From assembly GCF_963082655.1 (NCBI RefSeq), contig NC_081554.1, positions 120,665,869 to 120,729,868 on the forward strand: 64,000 nucleotides of DNA, in the 5' to 3' direction. The position numbers and the translations under genes are program-made. Numbering within the stretch: the first letter of the stretch is position 1; each line of letters opens with the position of its first letter. Below are positions 51,181-63,579 of this stretch, piece after piece. A model generated the notes under the pieces. It saw only the letters and a program-made list of their open reading frames with translations, made no database searches and was not told the origin of the DNA. The DNA comes from Stomoxys calcitrans. Lineage: Eukaryota > Arthropoda > Insecta > Diptera > Muscidae.

Positions 51181-52309
51181 CTTGTTCTACTTGAAATTTT
51201 TTGAAATAAATATTTTTCGGCTGTTTGCGCTCTTTTTTTTTGGTCGTTAAAATCGTTTCGTGATTTTCCATAGAAATTCAATGCTTTCTATTCAAAGAAT
51301 AGAAGAACAAATGTTCAATTGCACAACAAGAAGAGTTTAACAATGTTGATATAATTTGTTGTTCTAAGCATTTACGATTAATTTGTGTCAGAATAGTGGA
51401 AAATACGTATTTTTGTTTTCTTACTGCGCTTGGGAGAGCCAGGGCACTTATTGAGTCCTACTTCGGAACAAAAGCGTGCTCTACACCGTACTCAATAGTC
51501 GTTGTGTATGTAGAGCGCCTTAATCAATTTGACAAAGGTGTTGGTGCAGATACATGGCGTATCAGACATCGCTATCCACCATACTACTCAAAGTGTTTGG
51601 ATAATAGCAAACACTTGTTAAACTATTATAAGTTCTTTGATATGATCTTTGAATAGAAAGCAGTTTGAAAAATCACGAATGAAATTTTTTCTTTTAAAAA
51701 TTACCCGTTTTGAGAAGGACATCCGATGACGGAAATCATTCCAATAATATTTAATACGCAAATAAAATTTAAGAAAAAAAGAAAAAGTTAACAACTGCAA
51801 GATCATAGATATCTCTGCGTATAAATAAATTTTAGATTTTCGGCTCTAATACTTTTTTATTTTTTCTTCAAATATTTGCAAAATTTAGAACTAATATAAA
51901 CATGATGCAATATATAGGCATACTGAGCAATAGCTGGATTAAAATTGTACCCAACATCATTTTCATTAAAAAACTATTTTCAATCGGTTCGGTTGATCGG
52001 TTGAAGTTCGAAAGAGAATTTGAGCAAGACTTTGGTAAAATTTTTTGTGAATACAGCCGTATATTTCTAAAAATTATATTTGCTTAATGTTTTTAATTTG
52101 TTTGCTAATCAAAGGCATTTAAGCCTGATTGCCTTAATCTTGATAATATCCTCTTGAAATAATAAACCCCAATTTAAACTGAATTAAAAAAGCTGGAAAT
52201 TATTTTTTTTTTGAATATTCAACAAAAATAAAAAGTCGTCATCAATGTACTAAAGCTAATTAGCCGAAATGTTTACCAAAGTATGTTAGTACACATTATA
52301 AAACTAAAA
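51181..52309. other. AT-rich DNA with a dispersed repeat
   Basis: 51840-52090 resembles 26330-26470. An 86-codon open frame at 51396-51656 begins with an ATG but shows no motif; I do not call it a gene. Confidence 0.45.
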
Positions 52310-52640
52310 CATCCTCTCAAGCAACCACATTTTGAATATTTTCGGAAGATCTTATCGGCATATCAATAGTGTTTTGGCAAGCAATACAAAGTTTAGCTCT
52401 CACTTAATGACCAAATGTCAACGCCGATAGGTCAGTTCAATCAACCTGGAATCAGTAGCGTCCTCAATTTTCCTCAAAAAATTTGATTTTGAGAATTTTT
52501 CGATTTTGAAAGTTAATTGTTTTATGTTTCAGTTGATTAAATTGGCAATTTGTTATAAGTGCCGAAAAGTATCATTACTGGCATTGTTGGTCTTAAAATA
52601 AGATGTTTTCAAAACGTTCAAAAATATATGTTCTGAGTAA
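52310..52640. repeat. Dispersed repeat, counterpart of 27825-28020
   Basis: Shares CACATTTTGAA, TAGTGT.TTGGCAA, AACGCCGATAGGTCAGTTC and TTCGATTTTGAAA-like words with the left-flank copy. Confidence 0.45.
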
Positions 52641-53129
52641 AAGAACGTTAAGTCGGCCTGGCCGAATTTATATACCCTTCACCACGTAATATGGGATTTG
52701 GGTCTTCTAGGCACTTAGATAATGACATACAAATCTATTTAACTCATTAACAAGCCCAATGAACGGACATCAAATTGTTCACTTACGTCGTTTGAAAGAT
52801 GGTGTGGGTCAAAACACGCTCAAGAAACGGGTTCCAAAATAGTTTTCTACTACAAATTCTAAGCGTTTTTTTTCCAAAAAACTATGGTTCTTAAATCAAA
52901 ATCGAACTTTCGATTTTTAACGACAAAATTCAATTTTTGGCTAAAACTACAATAATTTAACTTTTGAATTTGTCGTTGATAAACAAAAGCACAACTTTGA
53001 TTTTAGACCCACGATTTTTTGGGTAAAAATTCTTAGAATTTGTCGTAGATTACGATTTTGACAACCGCTAAAAATTGACCCATTACCATGTATACTGCAA
53101 AACCATGCACACTTTGCCACTAAAATTCC
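52641..53129. repeat. Short copy of a GGCCGAAT-headed repeat and AT-rich DNA
   Basis: Starts AAGTCGGCCTGGCCGAATTT, then 'ATATACCCTTCACCACG', like the head of family A but with a different body. No gene. Confidence 0.5.
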
Positions 53130-53300
53130 GTTAGGTTACAACGAGGATAATTCTCGAATATCAATGAGTGCTGTCCTATTCAATTATGAATAATAACTGG
53201 TGAAATTTTTTTTTTCTAAATTTCTTGCTAGGATTCGAAACGTGGCGTTTAGCGTTATAAGCAAATACGTTAACCTCTGCGCCACGGTGCCTGAACTATC
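53130..53300 (-). mobile_element. tRNA-derived SINE, nearly complete head
   Basis: Reverse complement begins with GGCACCGTGGCGCAGAGGTT (A box TGGCGCAGAGG) and has a B-box-like TTTCGAATCC about 40 bp later. A-rich middle and 'GCACTCATTGATATTCGAG' follow. A structural tRNA is not formed. Confidence 0.7.
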
Positions 53301-55234
53301 CGGTTTTGACTGTATATTGATTTGTTATTCAGTTTTAATGTAACTTAACGTTCAGTTAAAAAAAATATGTGATAAAACAAAAAAAAATAAAATCTTTTGT
53401 TAGTGGATATCGATAGAGTTGAAGTATTCATGACATCTTCATGTCTTTTGTTTCAAAGTTCTGTCACAGTCCAATTATTATCACAGTATCGTTTTCATAC
53501 TAAGTTTTTGAGATTGTTTGAGAAATAACAATTATTTCACTTATATTGGTTATACGAAGAATTTGTAACTGAATTGAATGCAATTTTTTGTGTTATTGTA
53601 GACCACTTGGCTCTTTATAGCATCCCTTGGTGAATTTATCAAGACAAATTTCTCACACACCTGAAATTTTGCTCAACCGGAAATAGTCAGTATCGGTTCA
53701 GCAAGACACAAGTGCGAAACAATTTCTTAATAATTGAATAGAGCCCATATCGATATGTACTGTTATTTTTTTTTTTAACTAATGACGTTTTTATTAGAAC
53801 TTTCAAGTTTTTGAATATTCTTTAAAAGTTTTGGCAGATCACAAATTGTTTGATGTGTAGGCATTTCTTTTTTTTTTAATCGAATAAACGTTTCACTAAA
53901 ATCCAATGATGGTAGTTGACTTTGGCAGGCGTTTTGAGTAAGACATCTAATTGTTTTCAATATCCATTGGTTGGGTAGATAAATCGATCAATTTCTCACA
54001 CACCTGAAATTTTGCTCAACCGGTTATGGGAAAGGTTAAAACGGTTCAGCAAGATACAGGTGCGAATGAAAAAAATCTCCTGATCACTGAATCCTTCCGA
54101 TTACACCTGAAATTTTTGATACACAATTGGATGGATAGATTTAGATAGGCGCTATGTCAGGGAACCTCTCGGCACAACGAATTTACTAGCACTGACGGTT
54201 AATTGTGCCGCAGTTTCTGTCGTCAACTCGATTGGCAATAAGGCTGGAGGAAAAAAACTGGAATGTGCGCATCTCTCGCATGCACATTTTTCGACGTTAG
54301 AAATGGAAATTAGTGAATTGTTTGAGTGACCCGCACCCATCGTGCATTGTGTCCGTAGATGACATCGACGACTAGTGACTCGAGTGTGGTAGAACCATTA
54401 TTCTAAATGTTTTGGATTCGCGGTAATATAAAAACGTTGTTAATTGAATGAAATGCTTTTAGACAAATCATCTGTCTGTCCGACTGTCTACTCAAGTGCC
54501 CATGTATGGCGAAGACATTGTTGTTGTGCTTTGGCGCATGCTTTCTTTTATCCGCTATGTAATGATCCATCCGTCCACAGAACCATCCATATGGCTGTGA
54601 AATGGTCGCACCTTCTTGGCTAACATCAACTAACTGGCATTCACACCACTAACTAACCACCCCCAATAGAGTAAATGCTAGGCGCCAAACCTTAGTCCAA
54701 ATGTGACACTTATCCCATTCGCCGTGTGAATTTGTGATATATGCCTTTATGGGTGTGTATGTGAGCACATAATATGCCACGGAAGACATATTAACGCAAC
54801 CACCTTAGAGCCATGAATACGTCATCTAGGACATATTCGGCTCTATAATTTTAAGTAGAAGTAAAAACGAACAGAGACAAGATAATGGTTTATTTACCCA
54901 CCCAGGGATTTTGTATGAATGAATACCCAAATGGGGATGGGCAGGATGTTCGCCTTGCTATTGCCTATTAAAAGGACAACTATATCCTGATCTGCACAAA
55001 ATTAGTCATATCGCAGAAAATACTATCGTTGAAATCAAAACTGAGAAGATGTCTGCAAATACCGTTTACAGAAATAAGTCCAAAAATTGTGCGTGGAAAG
55101 CGATGAACCTCATCTTCATTTGCTCCTAGAAGAGTGATACTCGTAATTATACTTACTTATGTGTATGCGCACATTCGAACATAAAAACTATTGCTATTTA
55201 GCATCTTATTTGATAGAGGGGAGTTAAAGTCTGC
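53301..55234. other. Relatively repeat-poor DNA
   Basis: About 1.9 kb with less of the repeat families than elsewhere. A ~85-bp segment (53637-53725) with CTGAAATTTTGCTCAACCGG recurs directly at 53985-54065. No multi-codon gene recognised. A 26-codon frame at 55049-55129 lies about 80 bp after a TATTAAAAGG word. This stretch is the best candidate for original host DNA. Confidence 0.45.
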
Positions 55235-55390
55235 ATAGAATAATGCATTGCATGTCCGCCTATGACTCCGTACTGATAGGTTCAAATACTGATGGGAACA
55301 TCAGGAAAATGTCTGAGGTGGTTATCCCCTGCTTATGCTTGCTTATGCTATGTGTGTCATTGGATACCCACCACCTCGGATATATATGTT
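55235..55390 (+). mobile_element. SINE, 3'-truncated
   Basis: Head-like 'GGTTCAAATACTG' (B box), 'GGGAACATCAGGAAAAT', 'TGAGGTGGTTATCCCCTGC' and 'CTTATGCT' match the SINE body; the 3' end is missing. Confidence 0.65.
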
Positions 55391-55509
55391 TACCACCTTT
55401 CGTCATAATATGGTGAAAAATTCATAATTTTTGAACCCACAGCAGCTATGTCTATATATAGTCCGATCTCCACTATATTCAGGAAGGCTATGTTAGGGCC
55501 TGACACAAA

Positions 55510-56040
55510 TTGTACAAAATGTAAATGCTAAAATGCTGAAGAAGAAGCACAAAAGAGATGAGACGACTTGTGCAGTCATTGAAATCGACTGTGCATCCGA
55601 TAGGATTCCACCAGATCTTCGGTCCCGGGTGAGGCATTTGGTAAACAATCGGGTTATCGAACATGTATTGAACTTTGAAGGTGGTCCACCCATACGAATT
55701 ATGAGCTGTGAGTATAGAGAGGACATCTTGAAGCTGCACTTTGCATCAGCGGAATCTATTGATACCGTCAAAAAGTTCGTTGGAAGTATCCACATTCCCT
55801 GGGGCGCAAAGATGGGCATCCCACTGCTCACGGATGTGGGGGGCGAAATCGCAACGGAACGCATAATGGAAGTCTTAAACATGCAAACCAAGAGTTGGTC
55901 GTGGAGAACTTGGAGGTTTTCCACAGGGCGGAGAAGGAGAAAGGAACTCTCTTTGTGGTGGGAATTGATCAAGTCTCCGTGACAAGTTTGGCTTAGACTA
56001 AAGGCATGACTTACTACGGAGCAATGGCCGTCTTTTTCAA
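55510..56040 (+). pseudogene. LOA-like LINE ORF1 (plus copy)
   Basis: Plus-strand frame from about 55533: a DUF4780-like fold with D-C-A-S-D-R-I-P, V-N-N-R-V-I and I-P-W-G-A-K-M-G-I-P-L-L-T-D. A frameshift near 55880 moves the reading to a frame with V-V-E-N-L-E-V-F-H and F-V-V-G-I-D-Q-V-S-V-T-S-L, where it matches the minus copy's ORF1. After that come about two diverged repeats of the K-T-R type, fewer than in the minus copy. Confidence 0.65.
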
Positions 56041-57885
56041 GATTGGGTAGACAAGGGTAGGCAATTTTCTCCATATTGAGCCATCAGGCGGTGCAGTAGC
56101 GGGACACTCAATAACGCTTAACGGACAGTGGGCCGACGACGAGATTATCACCGACTCTCAATATTGGGAAGACTAGAATAAGCAAAGATCCTAGTTCTTA
56201 AACATGAGACGGGAAACTCAATGCAGCCTAAAGAACAGGGAGCAGACGATGACTCATTTCTTATTGAAGATCAATGATTGAGGTCACCCAGATAAACCTC
56301 CACCGGAGCGAGACAGCTACTCACGCTCTGATGGAGAAAATCAGCTGGCGCAAGATTCATATTGCCTTAAATTAGGAGCCATGGACGACCCGGAACAAAG
56401 TTTTTGCAACTACCAAATTTTCTATGCTAACACTGGTACTCGGCCGAGGACCTGAGTTATTTGTCATACAAATTTAAATTATGTATTTTCCCCAGAGTTG
56501 CCAACATCGGATGCAACAGTGATGAGACAGAGAAACGGTGGAGCATACCTGGCTTACGATGAGGTTCGGGATTGGTGTGAATCTGTGGAGCATTCCTTCT
56601 CAGACCATCGCTACATTAGGTTTAGAATAGCACGGCCAGCGCCGAATCCGATAAGCTTCCGTAATAAGTTGTAAACCAACTGGCCAAAATTCGGAAGACT
56701 ACTCCAAGCATAGAAGACATTGACGACAATGTTAACAAGATAACGACTGCACTAGTGGAGTCTTTCGAAGATAGTTGTCCTCTTCGAGAAAGGAAATCAG
56801 CCCAACAAAAACGTTAGTAGACGACATGGGAGTGAGAGCAGAGACAACGATGGACATGTTGAGGCTTTTGATGAAAACGCATTTCCACAAGATACGACGG
56901 GACTTACAGAGACACCAAATCTTGGAATAATGAGGTTAATCAAAGGCTTATTAAAACGCAATTTATGGTCAAGGTACCTTGAAGAGCTTCAAATCATTTA
57001 AGTCACCCGGACCTGATGGAATATTTCCGTCATTACTACAAAAGGAGAAGTTTGCCCCTGTTCCTTAGTGGAATGTTCATGGGCAAAATTTACATTTTAC
57101 TACAAAAGGAGGACGACTATCTGGTGCGTTTAATAATGTGCGGACAGACACATTGATCCTATCCTTAGACCAGGTGGACCGGGTCTTTAGAGACTGGATA
57201 AACCATATGCTAAGGAACAGGCGAATAAATTGCCGGTCCCATGATATAAATATAAAGGAGAAAGTGGCACAAGGCACGTCAGAGGGGGCATATTCTTCAC
57301 TTTTTTTGCTGACCACCATAATAAACCCGTCGCTATGCAGACGATGTTATTATACTTCTTTGGGATAAGGATCCGAACCAGCTATGCAGAAGGGCCGAAA
57401 GGGTCTTGCATATGGCATATGACTGGGCTACACCCAGGAGTCTCAATGTTAACCCAGAGAAGACTGAAATCTGCCAGTTCACGAGGAAGACGAATGTGGG
57501 CCAATTTGACGCACCACGTTTCCTCAATAAAACGATTTCGATATCTGACGAGTTCAAATACTTAGGAGTTATCTTAGATAGGAAACTTAATTGAAAGTGT
57601 CACATTCAGGAGCGTTCTGAGAAGGCTCACAGATGTTGGGCACTATTTAGATGTAGTCGGGCCGTAGGCTCGAGTTGAGGCTTGAATCCGAGAATAGTTT
57701 ACTGGCTTTACAGAAGAGTGATTAAACGAATACTTATTTATGCCTTGGAGTATTTCCTTTGTCATTGCCCGGCTTTCGCGTCTAACAGATACCGGCACTT
57801 AGGTGGGGACACAATACCAGTGATGAACCAACTTAGGGGCGTGGCAAAAAAATTAAGGATTTTGTAAATAGCACTGAATTCCTTA
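56041..57885 (+). pseudogene. LOA-like LINE ORF2 relic (plus copy)
   Basis: Plus-strand ORF2 in fragments: I-E-V-T-Q-I-N-L-H-R-S-E-T-A-T (about 56280), an endonuclease remnant with S-D-H-R-Y-I-R-F (about 56600), and an RT piece with W-I-N-H-M-L-R-N-R-R (about 57195). Later segments are N-V-N-P-E-K-T-E-I-C (about 57450), Y-L-G-V-I-L-D-R-K-L-N (about 57560) and a C-terminal W-L-Y-R-R-V (about 57700). The 5' RT motifs are deleted where a SINE tail (57040-57105) sits. Continues after family D at 59076. Confidence 0.65.
57040..57105 (+). mobile_element. SINE 3'-end fragment within the LOA-like LINE
   Basis: GAAGTTTGCCCCTGTTCCTT and 'GTGGAATGTTCATGGGCAAA' are the SINE family's 3' end, inserted into ORF2. 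Confidence 0.65.
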
Positions 57886-59075
57886 CATAGATTTTTTTTT
57901 ATACCCACCATCGAAGAATGAGTGTATGTTCATTTTGTCATTCCGTTTGCAACACTCGAATATCCATTTCCGATACTATAAAGTATATATATTTTTGATC
58001 GTCGTAAAAATCTAAGACGATCTAACCATGTCCGTACGTCTGACCGTCTGTCTGTTGAAATCACGCTACAATCTTTAAAAATAGAGATATTAAGCTGAAA
58101 CCTTGCACAGATTTTTTTTTTTTGTCCATAGGTAGGCAAATTTCGAAGATGGGCTATATCGGACTTTATCTTGATATAGCCCCACATAGACCGATCCGCC
58201 GATTTAAGGTCTTAGACCCATAAAAAACACATTTATTACCCGATTTCGCTGAAATTTGGGACAGTGAGTTGTGTTAGGCCCTTGGAAATCCTCGGTTCAG
58301 ATTTGGATATAGCTGCCATATAGACCAATCTCTCGATTTAAGGTTTTGGGCCCATAAAAGGCGCATTTGTTGTCCGATGTCACCGAAATTTGGGACAGTG
58401 AGTTGTGTTAGGCCACTTGACATCCATCTTCAATTTGGCCAAGATCGGTCCAGATTTGGATATAGCTGCCATATAAACCGATCTCTCGATTTAATGTCTT
58501 GGGCCCATAAAAGGCGCATTTATTGCACGATTTTGCCAAAATTTGGGATAGTGAGTTGTGTTAGGTCCTTCGACATCCTTTTTCAATTTAGCTCAGATAG
58601 GTCCAGATTTGGATATAGCTGCCGTCATCGATCACTCGATTTAAGGTCTTGGGGCTATAAAAGGCGCATTTATAATGCGATTTCGCTGAAATTTGACACA
58701 GTGCCTTATGTTACGCTTTTCGACATCCGTATCGTATATGGTTCAGATCGGTCTTTATTAGGATATATCTACCAAAAAGACCAATATTTGTTCTACCAAA
58801 TTATACAATTACTTGTACTTATTAGACAACTGAATTACCGTGCCGAAATTGGTCCAAATCGGACCATATTTCCATATAGCTGATATGGGGGCATAAATTA
58901 TGAATTTTTCACCGGATTATGACGATTAATGCCTTTTTACTTGTTCAAGGTTATTTTTAATTTTTAGTTTTTAGAGCGCACAACAAGCCGATTATTGGCT
59001 TACGTGTATCTCTATAGTGGCATGGAGCAGATTAATATCTGCACCCTCTTTTCAACCTAACCTAACCTACTTACA
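57886..59075 (+). repeat. Family D repeat array inserted in the LOA-like LINE
   Basis: Starts with family A-like 'TTATACCCACCATCGAAG', then ~127-155 bp monomers with 'GGGCCCATAAAAGGCGCATT', 'GATTTCGCTGAAATTTGGGA', 'CAGTGAGTTGTGTTAGG' and 'GATTTGGATATAGCTGCC'. The LINE frame resumes after it. Confidence 0.7.
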
Positions 59076-59460
59076 CCTCTGTAGTGGAGACTATTCTAGA
59101 TATTCGGCATATTGACATACAGATTGAATTTGAGGCAGGCACTGCGGCTATGAGGCTTAAGGCGATGGGAGAATGGATTGAGGATGGAAGCAGCTCATAC
59201 CATTTCGGTATAATCGAGGCGACGATAGGAAACCTGGAAGGAAAGGAAGAGGTTTCCGATCGGATACCTGAGACTGTGTCGTCGAGTGCAAGGCACTGCG
59301 GGCTGAGGCACAGTCTTGGACTGACGGAACCCTAGTATTGTCATCTGGAAGATAATGTTACACGGAAGAATCAAAGCTAGTGGACAAAGCTATCTTACCA
59401 TAATACGGTCCTGCAGTTCAACACGGTCCTGAGTTCAACACTTGTCACAAACCTATTTTC
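59076..59460 (+). pseudogene. LOA-like LINE C-terminal / RNase H fragment
   Basis: Frame with V-V-E-T-I-L-D-I-R-H-I-D-I and A-M-R-L-K-A-M-G-E-W, then L-V-L-S-S-G-R and a Y-T-x-x-S-K-L piece where RNase H of these elements has Y-T-D-G-S-K. It completes the LINE broken at 57885. Confidence 0.6.
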
Positions 59461-59659
59461 TCTAAAATGAACTAAAATTCGTGAAAAATAGATAAAGAGT
59501 TTTCCAAATTTAAGTCGTTTTGAATAAATTTGAATAAAATAAAATAAATCAGATACAAGTTTTAGTTTAAAAATTAACTTAGGTTAAAGATTTTGCAACT
59601 AAGGCAAGCAAATCGATTAATATCTCAGTTATACCAAGCCTACACTTAATCTTATATAT
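59461..59659. other. Noncoding spacer
   Basis: AT-rich; nothing recognised. Confidence 0.4.
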
Positions 59660-60525
59660 AACAATTAAAAGCGTGCTAAGTTCGGCAGGGCCAAATCCTA
59701 TATACCCTCCACCAAAGATTGCATTTGTCGAGTTCTTTACCCGATATCTCTTTTTAGGCAAACAAGGGATTAAGGAAAAGAATTGCTTTAATATTGGAGC
59801 TATATCAAGTTATGGTCCGATTCGGACAATACTTTAACTGAATGTTGGAGCCCATAGTAGAAGTCAATGTGTAAAATTTCAACCAATTCGAGTAAGAATT
59901 GCGCTCTTTAGGGAGATCAGTTTATATGGGAGTTGTATCAGACTACAGACCGATTCGGACCATATTTGACACATATGTTGAAGGTCATGGGAGAAACCGT
60001 TGTACAAAATTTCAGCCAAATTGGATAATAATTACGTCCTCTGGAGGCTCAAGAAGTCAAGATCCCAACGGTTTATATGGCAGCTATATCAGGTAATGGA
60101 TCGATTTGAACCATATTTGGCATATTTGTTAGAAGTCATGACAAAACACGCCATGCGAAATTTCGGCCAAATCGGATAAGCATTGTGCCTCTAGTGGCTC
60201 AAGAAATCAAGACCACGGAGAGGTTTATATGGTGACGGATCGATTTCAACCATACTCAGCACAGTTGTTGGAAGTCATAATAAAACACAGCATGCAAAAT
60301 CTCTGCCAAATCGGAGAAAAATTATGCCCTCTAGTGGCTCAAGAAATCAAGATCCAATATCTGTTTATATGGCAGCTATATCAAAACATGTGCTTTCGAC
60401 AGATAGGCGGACGGACAGACGGACAGACAAGAATATATATACTTTATGGGGACTTAGACGAATATTTCGAGGAGTTACAAACAGAATGTCGAAATTAGTA
60501 TACCCCCATCCTATGGTTGAGGGTA
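59660..60525 (+). repeat. Family A repeat, long copy
   Basis: 'GTTCGGCAGGGCCAAATCC' head, 'TATACCCTCCACCAAAGATT', five monomers, then 'GGACGGACAGACGGACAGAC' and 'CCTATGGTTGAGGGTAT'. Same layout as 26937-27770. Confidence 0.75.
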
Positions 60526-62655
60526 TAAAAATCAATTTGTGTTTGTTTGTTTGTGTGTTCCTTATAGACTTAAAAACGGCTGAACCGATTTTCATGAAAT
60601 ATTCACTGATGGTCCCGTGGTGAAAAAAGGGTATTACAATTTTTGATATCTGAATTTTTATACCCTCCACCATAAGATGGGGGGTATACTAATTTCGTCA
60701 TTCTGATTGTAACTACTCGAAATATTCGTCTGAGACCCCATAAAGTATATATATTCTTGATCGTCGTGAAATTTTATGTCGATCTAGCCATGTCCGTCCG
60801 TCTGTCCGTCTGTCGAAAGCACGCTAACTTCCGAAGGAGTAAAACTAGCCGCTTGAAAATTTGCACAAACACTTCTTATAAGTGTAGGTCGGTTGGTATT
60901 GTAAATGGGCCATATCGGTCCATGTTTTGATATAGCTGCCATATAAACCGATCTAGGGTCTTTACTTCTTGAGCCTCTAGAGGGCGCAATTCTCATCCGA
61001 TTGACTGAAATTTTGCACGTGGTGTTTTGGTATCACTTCCAACAACTTCGCTAAGTATGGTTCAAATCGGTCCATGTTTTGATATAGCTGCCATATAAAC
61101 CGATCTTGGGTCTTGACTTCTTGAGCCTCTAGAGTGCGCAATTCTTATCCGATTGAAACCACCAAAACACCCCTAAATCGGACATATTTACCGACCTTGG
61201 CAATATGGGACTCAAATGAGAAGTATTTGCGAGTAGAATACGAATTTGGTATCCAAATGTGGGACCAAGTTTCTGGGGGTGCACCCCTTCCGCAAAACAC
61301 CTCCAAAATAGGACTTATTTACTGATTATGTAAATATTGGGCTTAAATAAAAGGTATTTAAGTGTAGAGTACGAATCTGATATCCAAATATGTGCCCAAG
61401 TGTTTGGGCACATATTTCGGCCCTCCTAAAAACACCTCCCAAAGAAGATAAATTTACGACCATAGTTATTTGAGGCTCAAATGAAAGGTCTTAGGGAGTA
61501 AAGCACGAATCTGATATCAATATTCGAGAAAAGTGTTTATGGAGCCACCCTGCCCCCATAACACCCCCATATAGGACGTATTTGCTGACCATTCCAATAT
61601 GGGGCTGTAATCAGAGGTATTTTAGAGTAGAACACAAATCTGCTATATATTTTCAGGCCCAAGTCACTGAGCGGCCCCCCAAACCGGTCATGTTTGCCGA
61701 TTAAGGAAATATTGGGCTCAAATGAAAGGTATTTGGGAGAAGACAACGAATCTGATATCAACATTCGGCACCAAATGCCTAGGGGACGTCCCACCACCAT
61801 AACAATCTCCAAATAGGACGTATTTACTCACCATGATAATTTGGGTTTTAAAATGAGTGGATCTCGATATTGAAGTTTTTAGGGCCCATACCCTAAACCG
61901 GACATATCTACTGACTTCTGCAATAAGGTGTTTAAATGAAAGGTATTTGAGATTAGAAAACGAATTTGATATACAATTTTAAGGCCAATAGCAATATGGG
62001 CTTCAAATAAATGACATTTGAGAGTAGAGCATTGTGCTGATATATTTCCATAGTTAATTGATTGGGGGACCACCCCACTGCCCAAAAACATACCTAAATC
62101 GGGCATAATTACCAACCACGTCATTGTGGGGCTCGTATGAAATGTATTTGGGAGAAAAGTACGAAATTGATACCCACTTTCGGGACCTATTTTCTGGGGA
62201 TCTACCCTTTCCCCAAAACATCCCACAAACAGCAATTATTTACTGAACATCGCAATAAATAAAGGAATTTGGGAGTAGAATACGCATCTGATATCCAAAT
62301 GTGGACCATGTATTTGGGTGCACCGACACTTTCCAAAAACACCCCCCAAAGAGTACACATTTTGGGGCCAAGTGTTTAAGGATGCCTAATCCATTAAATC
62401 TATGGCAATATGGGGTTTAAATAAATGGTATTTGAGAGAAGAGCACGATGCTGATATTTTTTCACGTTAATGACCGTAAACCCTCCGAGCGAATTCATAG
62501 ACCAATAAATATCATTTAGGACTCAGATAAAGGCATTTATATTGCTATATTGGTAGTCAAGCGACATACATATTCTAATTTCGTAGTTTGGCATTTACTA
62601 AACGCTCTTTAATTGTCGAAAAAAATATTCAAGGATAATTTTGTTCAGCTAGTGA
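60526..62655 (-). repeat. Family C array with a nested family A
   Basis: Reverse-oriented family C, its tail at 60526-60655 and its monomers at 61152-62655. In between is a minus-oriented family A copy (60656-61151) beginning 'TATACCCTCCACCATAAGAT'. The order shows that A inserted into C. Confidence 0.7.
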
Positions 62656-63579
62656 TTTTTAAAAATTCTTTAATTTTGGTACCAAAACTGGTACCATTTG
62701 GTAATTTCTTTGTAGATGGAGCTAGACGTCTAAAATTTGGCATGCATGTACAAGAAGGAAATATATAATTGGTGACTGAATGATCCATTCAAAATTAGTA
62801 ATTTTGGTACCAAAAAGTGCAAAATAAGTACTAAAACATACAAAATGGTACTTTCTTTACAAATTGAGCTTAAGCGCTCAAAATCGCGATTCATTTATAC
62901 CATGACAATATATATTGGGCGATTCAATGATTTTTCCGATATATTGTTATTCTTAGTACGATTTGGTACTTTCTTTACAGAAAGGGACCGATTTCTGAAA
63001 TTTTATACGCAATTATTACAAAACTTCATAATTTTATAAACTGGGTGCCTACCTAGACTTTTGCAAGTCCCACCCCAAAAAGGGGATATCAAAAACGGGT
63101 GTAGCGAAGGGGACCACTTTCTTTACAAATTGAGCTTAAGCGCTCAAAATCGCTTTCATATGATCATTGCAATAAATAAAGGAATTTGGGAGTAGAATAC
63201 GAATCTGATATTGCGAATAAAATTTCAATAAGGATAAATTGTCCCTCATATGATTGAAAGATAGCAACTAACTGTGTTCACAATAAATAAAATTTGCATA
63301 TTCAGTTAAGCATCATGTACAGGGTCATAAACGACTCAGAGCAATACGCAACTACATGTGCCGCCGACGAAAAGGCGACAATCTGGTTCATTGGGTGCAC
63401 ACATATACATGCACAAGAGCACTAATAATCACACAGGCAAAAGCTACAAGCCAAACCCGTCTCCTGGGGTGCGGAGTCGAAGTCTTGAAGTCGAGCAAAT
63501 TTCCCTAGGATCGGTGTTGAAAAACTTACTTGGACTTCGACTCCGGAAATAATAGAAAAATGTTCCGACAAAAAAAAAT
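62656..63579. other. Noncoding DNA with short direct repeats
   Basis: Contains TTTGGTACCAAAAC-like words. A ~45-bp segment with ACAAATTGAGCTTAAGCGCT appears at about 62858 and again at about 63125. A block of family C sequence (AATAAATAAAGGAATTTGGG) is reused at 63170. No gene. Confidence 0.45.

Noticed and set aside
51396..51656. An 86-codon frame beginning with ATG
   Set aside because: No domain, no relative in the window and no promoter-like signal; I cannot support it as a gene.
53221..53300. A functional tRNA gene
   Set aside because: A and B boxes are there, but the acceptor and anticodon stems do not form and an SINE body follows.
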